The translations under genes and the position numbers were made by a program. Below the pieces are notes generated by a model. It was not told where the DNA came from. It did not search any database and was given only the letters and a program-made list of their open reading frames with translations. Positions 1 through 7,146 of a DNA stretch of 64,000 nucleotides are shown piece by piece (within the stretch, counting starts at the first letter, position 1; each line of letters starts with the position of its first letter). Source of the DNA: Sphingobacterium composti (GTDB lineage Bacteria; Bacteroidota; Bacteroidia; Sphingobacteriales; Sphingobacteriaceae); assembly GCF_009829075.1 (NCBI RefSeq), contig NZ_WUQZ01000013.1, forward strand, positions 1-64,000, read 5' to 3'.

Positions 1-101
<101 letters not shown>

Positions 102-236
102 AAAAATGAAGTTTTGACTCTAACTATTTATAATATAAATAGAATTGTCTTTTTAATATCTATTTAGTTATTGACTAAGGTTTGATTTGTTAACTTTCGT
201 TTTCTCAAACTACTCGTTACGCTACATGATCATTTT

Positions 237-246
237 CTTAAAGAAC
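237..246 (-). promoter_or_regulatory. boxA-like antitermination element in the rRNA leader
   Basis: The minus strand reads GTTCTTTAAG in the leader between the rRNA promoters and the 16S gene. This resembles the boxA element (GCTCTTTAAC-like) that loads Nus factors onto rRNA transcripts. Position and sequence fit; function is inferred. Confidence 0.4.
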
Positions 247-339
247 TTCTATCGAATCCGCATCGCGCTTCTTCTTATATTTCGAGCATTTCTGCTGTAC
301 TTATCTTTTTTTGTTTTCCCTTCGTTTCCGACGGGACTG

Positions 340-370
340 CAAAGGTAGAAACTTTATTTTAAACCGCAAA
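340..370 (-). promoter_or_regulatory. rRNA operon promoter P1 (downstream)
   Basis: On the minus strand TTTG (367-370) is followed after exactly 19 bases by TACCTTTG (340-347). This is a perfect match to the Bacteroidota primary sigma consensus TTTG-N19-TAnnTTTG. Transcription should begin near 334, giving a leader of about 230 nt before 16S. Confidence 0.85.
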
Positions 371-481
371 TTTTATTTGAAGTTTTTTTTTCTTTTCGTT
401 TTTCCCGATTTCTCAGTTTAAACTATCTCTAACCTCGCATTTCATGGTTATTTCTAACCGTTACTCCCTTGCGGAGTGGTG

Positions 482-514
482 CAAAGATAGGGAAGTTTTT
501 AGCTTCTCTCCAAG
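482..514 (-). promoter_or_regulatory. rRNA operon promoter P2 (upstream)
   Basis: A second TAnnTTTG box (TATCTTTG, 482-489, minus strand) has CTTG 21 bases upstream (511-514). It sits about 140 bases before P1, giving a tandem rrn promoter pair. The interval 102-698 otherwise holds only the rRNA leader and, on the other strand, the blaI operator; I see no gene in it. Confidence 0.7.
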
Positions 515-641
515 CTTTCTGAGCTTTTATTTTTTAGTTTTATCCTAAGTGGTTGTGGGAATGGAGAATAAAATTGAAAAACAGGAAGAGAATTCTGCCA
601 AATGTTAAATTTTGCAAAATATTGGATGATAATTTTTGTTA

Positions 642-682
642 TACGAAACTCTTCGTACATTTGAAGTACGAAATTATTCGTA
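642..682 (+). promoter_or_regulatory. twin BlaI-type operator (two identical dyads)
   Basis: Two palindromes of the same form, TACGAA-N4-TTCGTA, lie at 642-657 and 667-682, 25 bp centre to centre, ending 16 bp before the blaI start. BlaI/MecI repressors bind short dyads as dimers in front of their own operon, so this is the likely autoregulatory site. Spacers are ACTC and ATTA; all half-site bases are identical. Confidence 0.75.
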
Positions 683-698
683 GATAAGTGAAGAGATT

Positions 699-1055
699 AT
701 GAAACCAACTGAAAGCGAATTAGAGATATTGCAAGTGCTATGGGACAAACAGCCTTGTACAGTAAGAGAAGTTCATGAGTCCCTAAAAAGGAAAGATATA
801 GGCTATACTACAACATTAAAACTCATGCAAATCATGCTGGAGAAAAGCATGGTAATTCGTGATACCAGTTCAAAAAGCCATTTGTATAGTACGACTATAA
901 ATAAAGAAACTATAGAGCAACAATTTCTTGACCGAATGATTGACAATATTTATAAAGGCAATACATCAAGACTTGTAATGCAAGCGCTTGGAACTCATAA
1001 GGCGAGTAAAGAGGAAATAGAATTGATAAAGGAATACCTAGATAAATTACAATAA
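699..1055 (+). CDS. BlaI/MecI/CopY family transcriptional repressor
   Basis: This 118-residue protein has the usual length and layout of the BlaI/MecI family. A winged-helix DNA-binding domain (about residues 1-70, including TESELEILQVLW and GYTTTLKLMQIMLEKSMV) is followed by a short helical dimerisation tail. Family members repress a downstream BlaR1-like membrane protease and target genes until proteolysis inactivates them. The next gene starts 2 bases after its stop and encodes such a protease, and two matching dyads lie just upstream, so autoregulation is likely. No beta-lactamase gene is nearby; targets probably lie elsewhere. Confidence 0.92.
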   Translation: MKPTESELEILQVLWDKQPCTVREVHESLKRKDIGYTTTLKLMQIMLEKSMVIRDTSSKSHLYSTTINKETIEQQFLDRMIDNIYKGNTSRLVMQALGTHKASKEEIELIKEYLDKLQ

Positions 1056-1057
1056 TT

Positions 1058-2737
1058 ATGGAAAATATTATAAACCTTTTCAACAATGCTATAGGTTGGA
1101 GCATCCTCCATTCCCTTTGGCATGGCGCAGCAATCTATATTGCTTTATCGAGCGCATTTTTATTTTTCCCTAAAATAAATGCGGATAATAAATATAAACT
1201 ATCCTATATAGCACAAGTGCTACTATTGGGCTGCTTTATTAATACGTTTATAAAGTATTTTCACATTTCTACAGCAAATACATTAGAACCTGAGATTATC
1301 AAAAAAGAACAATTCTTCATCCATTTGAATAATCTTCAGTCGGACAGCTTATCTATTATTCAGTTTTTCCCATACATTGTTAGTCTTTATACATTAGGGA
1401 TAATAACTCAGATTATTCTTTGTTTACGCAGCTTCCAATTCTTAGATAGGTTAAAAAAATCTAGCTCAGCATTTTTACCATTAGAGTGGATTAATGTCTT
1501 CGAAAAAATAAAATCAAACAATAATATATCAGACAAAACAACACTAAAGTCATCAGATCATATTACTGCCCCAATCACAATAGGCTTTCTTAAACCAATC
1601 ATTATATTCCCGACAGCATATATAAACAAAATTTCAGTAGAAGATGCTGAAGCCATTTTACTTCATGAGATTGCACACATCAAAAGGTATGATTATTTAT
1701 TTAATCTTATTCTTGTATCAATCGAAACTCTCCTATTTTTCAACCCCTTTATGTGGCTGATTAGCAGAAGAATCAACTTAGAAAGAGAGCATTCGTGCGA
1801 CGATTTCGTTACGAATCGAATCAATAACCCAATAAGCTACTCACGAACACTCTTGCAAATTGAATTATTACGTCAAGAACTCGCCCCGAAATTGACAATG
1901 GCTTTGTCTGGAAATAACAAAAACACGTTACTTAACAGAATAAAAAGAATAAACAATCAAATCATGGAAACTAAAAAAACACATTTCAACCATCAAATGT
2001 TAACCATATTGGTTGCTTCGGTTACATTTATATTTATCGCGTGGGTGAACCCAATAGATGGCAAGCAACAAATAAGCAAAAAGTCACCAAATCAAGAAAC
2101 TATTGATACTAGAATAGAAAAATCAATCGCCATAACAACTTCTTTGGATACTATTGAAGATGTAAAGACTATAAAGAAGAAAAAAATAATTATTAAAACG
2201 GACACTTCAGAAGTAACTCTGACCGATAATAAGGAAGTACAAGATTACTTGAATACAGCAGAGCGCAAAAAGCAACTAGAAGAAATAGAAAAATTTCGAA
2301 AACAAACCGATGAGACTTTCAAATCATCAGAATGGAAAGATATGATTAGTAATTTGGATTTGAATTCAAAAAACATCGGTGCATACTTTGACTCACCAGA
2401 ATGGAAAGAGAAAATGGCTAAAATAGAGCTTAAAACTCAAGAAAGCTTAGATGAATATTTTAATTCTGAAGAGTGGAAAAATAAATTGAACAAGATTGAA
2501 ATTATCACTCAAAAAAAATTAGATAAGAAGTTTAACTCTCAAGAATGGAAAGACAAAATAGCACAAATAGAGATTAATACGCAAAAAATACTTGAGGAAA
2601 AATTTAATTCTCCAGAATGGAAAGATAAAATGGCTAAAATCGAAATTAAAACGCAAAAGATTCTAGAAGAAACATTTAATTCTCCAGAATGGAAAAGAAA
2701 GATTCAAGACTTGGAAAAACTACATAACTCTAACTAA
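1058..2737 (+). CDS. BlaR1-like M56 family membrane metallopeptidase with C-terminal tandem repeats
   Basis: This 559-residue protein starts with several transmembrane segments (about residues 10-30, 40-60, 100-125 and 205-235). The zinc-protease motif HEIAH (about 203-207) is followed by a cytoplasmic-type ERE/HSCDD segment, as in the M56 domain of BlaR1/MecR1. A further membrane helix lies near 312-330. In place of a penicillin-binding sensor domain, the C-terminus (about 345-559) is charged, and from about residue 423 it consists of 24-residue repeats centred on SPEWKxKxxKIE. It probably senses an envelope signal and cleaves the BlaI-type partner encoded just upstream. The signal is unknown. 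Confidence 0.85.
   Translation: MENIINLFNNAIGWSILHSLWHGAAIYIALSSAFLFFPKINADNKYKLSYIAQVLLLGCFINTFIKYFHISTANTLEPEIIKKEQFFIHLNNLQSDSLSIIQFFPYIVSLYTLGIITQIILCLRSFQFLDRLKKSSSAFLPLEWINVFEKIKSNNNISDKTTLKSSDHITAPITIGFLKPIIIFPTAYINKISVEDAEAILLHEIAHIKRYDYLFNLILVSIETLLFFNPFMWLISRRINLEREHSCDDFVTNRINNPISYSRTLLQIELLRQELAPKLTMALSGNNKNTLLNRIKRINNQIMETKKTHFNHQMLTILVASVTFIFIAWVNPIDGKQQISKKSPNQETIDTRIEKSIAITTSLDTIEDVKTIKKKKIIIKTDTSEVTLTDNKEVQDYLNTAERKKQLEEIEKFRKQTDETFKSSEWKDMISNLDLNSKNIGAYFDSPEWKEKMAKIELKTQESLDEYFNSEEWKNKLNKIEIITQKKLDKKFNSQEWKDKIAQIEINTQKILEEKFNSPEWKDKMAKIEIKTQKILEETFNSPEWKRKIQDLEKLHNSN
2324..2734 (+). repeat. 72-bp tandem repeat encoding a 24-residue helical repeat in the BlaR1-like protein
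   Basis: Six copies start at 2324, 2393, 2465, 2537, 2609 and 2681. The first is one codon short and the last is partial. Each encodes S-x-E-W-K-x-K-x-x-K-I-E, then a charged segment ending Y/K/T-F-N. Copies 2-5 are close in sequence, with copies 4 and 5 most alike, which suggests recent duplication within the gene. Confidence 0.9.
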
Positions 2738-2780
2738 GTCAAAATTGAAATAAAATAGTACGTATCTGTGATATGTACCT

Positions 2781-2818
2781 GAAAGCCGACTCTATAGAAT
2801 TAGATTCGGCTTTCTTTT
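2781..2818 (+). terminator. rho-independent terminator after the blaI-blaR1 operon
   Basis: GAAAGCCGA (2781-2789) pairs with TCGGCTTTC (2806-2814) and is followed by TTTT. It lies 44 bp after the blaR1 stop. Confidence 0.7.
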
Positions 2819-2860
2819 ACTACTGTTTTTATGTATTATTGTTATATATAGGATTTTTTT

Positions 2861-3481
2861 ATGAATATCATCTATGCTATTGACCTTTTGGGCACTATGG
2901 TGTTTGCTATTTCTGGCGCGATGGCTGGGCATAGAAAAGGTATAGATATTTTCGGCTCTACATTTATGGCTTTCGTAACCGCTATTGGCGGTGGTTCCCT
3001 TCGCGATATTTTTCTGAATATACGACCTGTTTGGGTGGAGGACGGCAATTACTTGCTTGCTATATTTTTTGGGGTGTTTATTTCGGTTATAGCCAACAAA
3101 CAACTTTATAGTTTAGCAAAAACACTAACCTTATTTGATGCAATTGGTATTGGATTTTTCACGGTCGTAGGAACGCAAAAATCATTGGACTATGAATCAA
3201 GCAGTATCGCAGCGATTATGTTAGGGATGTTTTCAGCTGCTATGGGTGGTGTGATTCGCGATGTACTTTTAAATGAAACTCCCCTAATATTGCGCAAAGA
3301 AATATACGCTTCTGCTTGCTTGTCAGGGGCACTATTGTTTGTTTTACTTAACTATTTGCAAGTTGACAATGGGTGGAATGCCTTTATCAGCGCATCTCTT
3401 GTATTTGTGATTCGAATAATATCAGTAAAACACAATCTGTCTTTGCCTGTTGTCGATATGAAAAAAGACAACGACTTATAA
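2861..3481 (+). CDS. TRIC-type / UPF0126 family cation channel membrane protein
   Basis: This 206-residue protein is almost entirely hydrophobic, with two repeated three-helix units. Each unit carries a glycine-rich motif typical of the UPF0126/TRIC family (GAMAGHRKG...AIGGGSLRD near residues 20-48, and MGGVIRDVL near 130). Bacterial members form homotrimeric potassium-permeable channels in the inner membrane. Its last six bases overlap the end of convergent murF. I see no clear promoter motif; expression may come from a promoter in the short gap after the preceding terminator. Confidence 0.88.
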   Translation: MNIIYAIDLLGTMVFAISGAMAGHRKGIDIFGSTFMAFVTAIGGGSLRDIFLNIRPVWVEDGNYLLAIFFGVFISVIANKQLYSLAKTLTLFDAIGIGFFTVVGTQKSLDYESSSIAAIMLGMFSAAMGGVIRDVLLNETPLILRKEIYASACLSGALLFVLLNYLQVDNGWNAFISASLVFVIRIISVKHNLSLPVVDMKKDNDL

Positions 3482-4771
3482 AACTTCTAATAATTTTTCA
3501 AAAGCCATTCCCCGAGAGGCTTTTAACAAAATGAAACTGTCGTTAATACTAGCAACCGCAGCCTTAGCTTCTTCCGTTGTCTCATAAAATTCAGCTGAGA
3601 TGTCTTTATGTTTAAAGAATTCCTTTCCAACAAAAATCAACCTTTCAAAACCTAGGTTCTTTGCCTTTGCAATTAGATTTTTGTGTTCTTCAAAGGACTC
3701 ATTGCCCAACTCAAACATATCACCCAAAATAACGACTTTATGCTCTGCGGTCAAGACTTCCATATTATCCAATGCAGCCGACATACTGCTTGCATTAGCA
3801 TTATAGAAATCCGCAACAATCATATTGCGTGAAGTTTTTGTGATTTGAGAACGGTTATTTTTAGGTACATAAGAAGATATGCCTTCTTTGATTTTTTGAG
3901 GATTTATTCCAAATTCTAATCCCACTGCTATAGCAGCTAAGATATTTTCGGTATTATAAGAACCTGTAAGGTTAGTTGTAACCTCAAAATTTTCAGAAGA
4001 ACCTAATTGTCTCCACCCAATGGACAAATAAGGATTTGCAGTTATTAGCCTGCCTATAATTTCGTTAGTTTCAGAAAAACCATATTTTACCACTTTTGCG
4101 AATGAGCACTGAGCAACCATTCCTACTAAATGCTCATTGTCTGCCTGTAAAAACAATGTTCCTCCTGTTTTAGAGATAAAATCATACAGCTCTCCTTTTG
4201 TCTTCTTCACTCCATCGAAAGAACCAAATCCTTCTAAGTGCGCTTTTCCAACATTAGTAATAAATCCATGTGTAGGAAGAGCAATATTGGATAAAAACTC
4301 AATTTCGCCAACATGATTTGCACCCATTTCTACAATAGCGATTTCGTAAGAATCATCGATTGACAATAACGTCAATGGTACACCAATGTGGTTATTAAGA
4401 TTACCCTGCGTCGCGTAAGTACGGAATTGTTGTGAAAGAACAGAATACACCAATTCTTTTGAAGTAGTCTTGCCATTTGTGCCTGTAATACCGACCACAG
4501 GAATCTGAAGTTGTTTACGATGAAATAATGCCAAATCTTGTAAGGCTTTTAAAACATCATCAACTAATATATATTTTTCTCCTTGAATGAATTCTTCTTC
4601 ATCAACTACGACATATGCCGCTCCTTGCTCTAAAGCTTGTGAAGCAAATGCATTTCCATTGAAATTCGCACCCTTGAGCGCAAAGAAAATGCTATTTTCT
4701 TTGATACTTCGGGTATCCGTAGATATAAATGGATATTGTTTATAGATGTTGTAAAGAGATTCAATTTGCAT
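3476..4771 (-). CDS. murF: UDP-N-acetylmuramoyl-tripeptide--D-alanyl-D-alanine ligase
   Basis: MurF adds D-Ala-D-Ala to the UDP-MurNAc-tripeptide in the cytoplasm, the last soluble step of peptidoglycan precursor synthesis. The Mur ligase P-loop GITGTNGKTTSKEL is at about residues 93-106, followed by the EMGANHVGEIEFL segment and a C-terminal domain with VILGDMFELG. The ATG at 4769-4771 (MQIESLYNIY) is preferred over an in-frame TTG nine bases upstream because the family begins here. A TACATTTG -7 box at 4793-4800 (minus strand) would give a leader of about 17 nt. Length (431 residues) is normal. It stands apart from any division/cell-wall cluster. Confidence 0.95.
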   Translation of the reverse strand: MQIESLYNIYKQYPFISTDTRSIKENSIFFALKGANFNGNAFASQALEQGAAYVVVDEEEFIQGEKYILVDDVLKALQDLALFHRKQLQIPVVGITGTNGKTTSKELVYSVLSQQFRTYATQGNLNNHIGVPLTLLSIDDSYEIAIVEMGANHVGEIEFLSNIALPTHGFITNVGKAHLEGFGSFDGVKKTKGELYDFISKTGGTLFLQADNEHLVGMVAQCSFAKVVKYGFSETNEIIGRLITANPYLSIGWRQLGSSENFEVTTNLTGSYNTENILAAIAVGLEFGINPQKIKEGISSYVPKNNRSQITKTSRNMIVADFYNANASSMSAALDNMEVLTAEHKVVILGDMFELGNESFEEHKNLIAKAKNLGFERLIFVGKEFFKHKDISAEFYETTEEAKAAVASINDSFILLKASRGMAFEKLLEVL

Positions 4772-4823
4772 AACCAACAATGTTTGTTAAGACAAATGTA
4801 ATAATCTTAAATCTTGTATAAAT

Positions 4824-4850
4824 AAAAAACGGAGCAAAGCTCCGTTTTTT
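4824..4850. terminator. bidirectional rho-independent terminator overlapping the stop of the SMP-30-like gene
   Basis: A-run, CGGAGC (4830-4835), AAA loop, GCTCCG (4839-4844), T-run. On the minus strand it follows the SMP-30-like gene, whose stop codon (4849-4851) overlaps the base of the stem. Confidence 0.85.
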
Positions 4851-5679
4851 ATTTCAATTTATATGCGACTACGCTATTGCTATTAAATGTAGGAATATAG
4901 AGAACCTCTTCCTTCTGGTTATATCCTAAATCAGCAGTATTCATTTTACCCTGCACATCAAGCATTTTTTGGATTTCTCCATTGGCTTTTACATAATACA
5001 CTAAACCGACCCAACAAGTGACTATATAGTCTCCGTTGCCAACTGGCTCTAAACCATCACCACCTTGATCAAAACCTTTTGTAAAAACTGTTACCTTTTT
5101 ATTTGCATCAATCGACCAAAATTCTTTTCCAGTAAGAGCAAGAAGTTTACCACCTTCCGCTTTCAAACCGTTCACCGAGGGAACATTATCTAAATACAAA
5201 GAAACTTTTCCATTACGTAATTGAAAAATCTTATTCTCTCTAGTGTCAGAAATATAAACAATACCATTATTATCTACAGTTACATCGTTCAAAAAAGTAG
5301 CACCTTCCACCGCAATCTCATCAATCACATTACCCGTCACCACATCTACGACAATCACGTCTGTAATATCTGCGATGTACAATAAACCTTTATGAATTGC
5401 CAAACCCTTAGGAGCATTCAATCCTGTAACCCATGCGGCATTTTTGATAGTTCCATCGGTATTTAATTGCGCAATTCCGCCTTTACCATCCTTCTCACTT
5501 CCTGAACCATCAATTAATGACACAAACAACACATTATCTTTAGCATAATATAATACCGACTCTGGAGTAGGAAGTTGTTCTTTAGATTCCCATAATACTT
5601 CTATTTTCTTGTCTTGTGAAAATGCTAATTGTACTCCAAGAAGGGCACATAACATTAATAATAGATTAAATTTTTTCAT
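4849..5679 (-). CDS. exported SMP-30/gluconolactonase-like beta-propeller protein
   Basis: The 276-residue protein begins with a signal peptide (MKKFNLLLMLCALLGVQLAFS), so it is periplasmic or exported. The rest has repeated strands of the six-bladed propeller type: GLAIHKGLLYIADITDVIVVD, FLNDVTVDNNGIVYISDTRENKIF, VNGLKAEGGKLLALTG. The NDV/SDT and NGL positions fit the metal-binding site of SMP-30/gluconolactonase/paraoxonase-like lactonases. The substrate is unknown. It is a single gene ended by its own terminator. Confidence 0.75.
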   Translation of the reverse strand: MKKFNLLLMLCALLGVQLAFSQDKKIEVLWESKEQLPTPESVLYYAKDNVLFVSLIDGSGSEKDGKGGIAQLNTDGTIKNAAWVTGLNAPKGLAIHKGLLYIADITDVIVVDVVTGNVIDEIAVEGATFLNDVTVDNNGIVYISDTRENKIFQLRNGKVSLYLDNVPSVNGLKAEGGKLLALTGKEFWSIDANKKVTVFTKGFDQGGDGLEPVGNGDYIVTCWVGLVYYVKANGEIQKMLDVQGKMNTADLGYNQKEEVLYIPTFNSNSVVAYKLK

Positions 5680-5731
5680 TTTCTGTTTTTATTGGTTGAT
5701 AAAAGTAAATATACGAAATCAAAAAGATTTG

Positions 5732-6475
5732 CTAAGCGCTTAATTCAAAAACACATGCAAAGCAAATTTGTTCATTCTTACTGATTTTAAATCCAATGCT
5801 ATTACCGAATTTTGCCTTTTCAATATTGATTCGATCGCCAAGACTTAATTCTTTTATATAATTCAAATCAATGGCTCTAATTTTATTGTCTAAAATAATG
5901 CTCGGCTCTAGATGATTTATACACCATTCCAGATACTTGGTGTTATTAACATGATTGACAATATCCAAATCAGAAAACTGAACTTGATGTTCATACCAAT
6001 CCGATGTCTCAAAAGATAAATCTATACGCTGATTTGGTATTTCAGTGGCATGTAATTCTGGATACTGTTCTATATATGAGGTGTCAAAAAGTAAAAAGTC
6101 TGGTCTACGCATTTTTAAATTAAATATTGCCCACAAAGTGGATACACCAATCAGTTTTTTTCCTCCACGTGAAACTTCAAAATTACGGGTTGATTTGAAT
6201 CCTTTAAGTTCTTCGATCCATGTTTTGACTTCAATCTCTTGTGAGAAATTTGGCATTTCTTCAATTTCAATGCGCATACGATTCATTACCCAAGACTGAC
6301 TATATTGCGATAAATCTTCAAAACCGACACCGCCTAAATCCGCATGAGCAGCAGCTGTTAGTTGTAAGATATTAGTTAACTCAGGAAACTTTAACGCACC
6401 ATTAGGATAACATTGAGAAAAGTAAACTTCCCATTTGACTTGATGAATTGATTTAAAATCTTTAGATATCGGCAT
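5732..6475 (-). CDS. acyl-ACP thioesterase family protein
   Basis: The 247-residue protein has two hotdog domains, as in plant FatA/FatB and bacterial acyl-[acyl-carrier-protein] thioesterases. In the N-terminal domain GVGFEDLSQYSQSWVMNRMRIEI and TWIEELKGFKSTRNFEV are recognisable; in the C-terminal domain DLDIVNHVNNTKYLEWCINHL carries the Asn/His pair of the active site. It would release free fatty acids from acyl-ACP in the cytoplasm. It starts 13 bases after the LOG gene, so the two are probably co-transcribed. The GGAGGAG just upstream is made of the final LOG codons and may serve as a ribosome-binding site. Confidence 0.85.
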   Translation of the reverse strand: MPISKDFKSIHQVKWEVYFSQCYPNGALKFPELTNILQLTAAAHADLGGVGFEDLSQYSQSWVMNRMRIEIEEMPNFSQEIEVKTWIEELKGFKSTRNFEVSRGGKKLIGVSTLWAIFNLKMRRPDFLLFDTSYIEQYPELHATEIPNQRIDLSFETSDWYEHQVQFSDLDIVNHVNNTKYLEWCINHLEPSIILDNKIRAIDLNYIKELSLGDRINIEKAKFGNSIGFKISKNEQICFACVFELSA

Positions 6476-6488
6476 GATTTACTCCTCC

Positions 6489-7076
6489 TTAGCTTTCTTC
6501 TTTACTTAACCATTTTGGAACAACAGGCGCAAGGTAGTTTTCCATTTTTTCGAGTAATTCCTCTGCTGTATCTGCTACTAATAGCATTTCTTGATTTTGC
6601 TTATTCAATAACCCTGCATCCACCATATTTTGGACAAAGGCAATTAGGTGATCATAAAAGCCATTGATATTCAAAAGTCCAACAGGTTTTTGGTGTAAAC
6701 CTAACTGTCCCCATGTAATAACCTCGAACAATTCCTCCATTGTACCAAAACCTCCTGGTAATGCTATAAAACCCTCACTTAAATCATTCATTAAAGTTTT
6801 ACGCTGATGCATAGTATCTACAGCGATTAATTCTGTTACACCTGTATGCCCGATTTCCTTGCTATTCAGAAAATGAGGAATCACGCCTATAACCTTACCT
6901 TCATTAATCAAAGCGCCATCAGCTACTGCACCCATCAATCCTACACGACCTCCACCATATACTAATGTAATTCCCTCCTTAGCTAGATGCTCTCCTAAAT
7001 CATAAGCTCTTTGTGTCCAAACCGCATCAAACCCTGGGCTAGACGCACAAAAGACTGCTATATTCTTGAATTTCAT
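6489..7076 (-). CDS. LOG family protein (TIGR00730; nucleoside-monophosphate phosphoribohydrolase type)
   Basis: The 195-residue protein has the LOG signature PGGFGTMEELFEVITW near residue 105 and the N-terminal FCASS/YGGGRVGLMG phosphate-binding loops. Characterised members release the base from nucleotide 5'-monophosphates (cytokinin-activating LOG in plants; pyrimidine/purine nucleotide ribohydrolases in bacteria). The bacterial substrate cannot be read from sequence. The start ATG lies 4 bases after a TAGCTTTG -7 box (7081-7088), which suggests a leaderless mRNA. It is first in a two-gene operon with the acyl-ACP thioesterase. Confidence 0.9.
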   Translation of the reverse strand: MKFKNIAVFCASSPGFDAVWTQRAYDLGEHLAKEGITLVYGGGRVGLMGAVADGALINEGKVIGVIPHFLNSKEIGHTGVTELIAVDTMHQRKTLMNDLSEGFIALPGGFGTMEELFEVITWGQLGLHQKPVGLLNINGFYDHLIAFVQNMVDAGLLNKQNQEMLLVADTAEELLEKMENYLAPVVPKWLSKEES

Positions 7077-7080
7077 ATTA

Positions 7081-7088
7081 CAAAGCTA
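7081..7088 (-). promoter_or_regulatory. -7 box of the LOG/thioesterase operon
   Basis: TAGCTTTG on the minus strand fits TAnnTTTG and ends 4 bases before the ATG. No TTG is found at the expected -33 distance. It lies directly after the terminator of the receptor gene. Confidence 0.55.
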
Positions 7089-7090
7089 AA

Positions 7091-7126
7091 TAAAAATGAC
7101 CGCAGATATTTTCAATCTACGGTCAT
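7091..7126 (-). terminator. rho-independent terminator after the outer-membrane receptor gene
   Basis: ATGACCGTAGAT and ATCTGCGGTCAT (minus strand, 7126-7096) form a 12-bp stem with one mismatch and are followed by TTTTTA (7095-7090). Confidence 0.8.
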
Positions 7127-7146
7127 CTTTATCGCAAAATACTTAC

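Noticed and set aside
2792..3103. Open frame antisense to the TRIC channel gene
   Set aside because: It overlaps a clear membrane-protein gene on the other strand, lacks a family pattern, and its composition looks like reverse-strand translation.
6168..6183. CACGTG site in the thioesterase gene considered as a parS match
   Set aside because: Only about 12 of 16 positions match, similar to other background CACGTG sites in the window.
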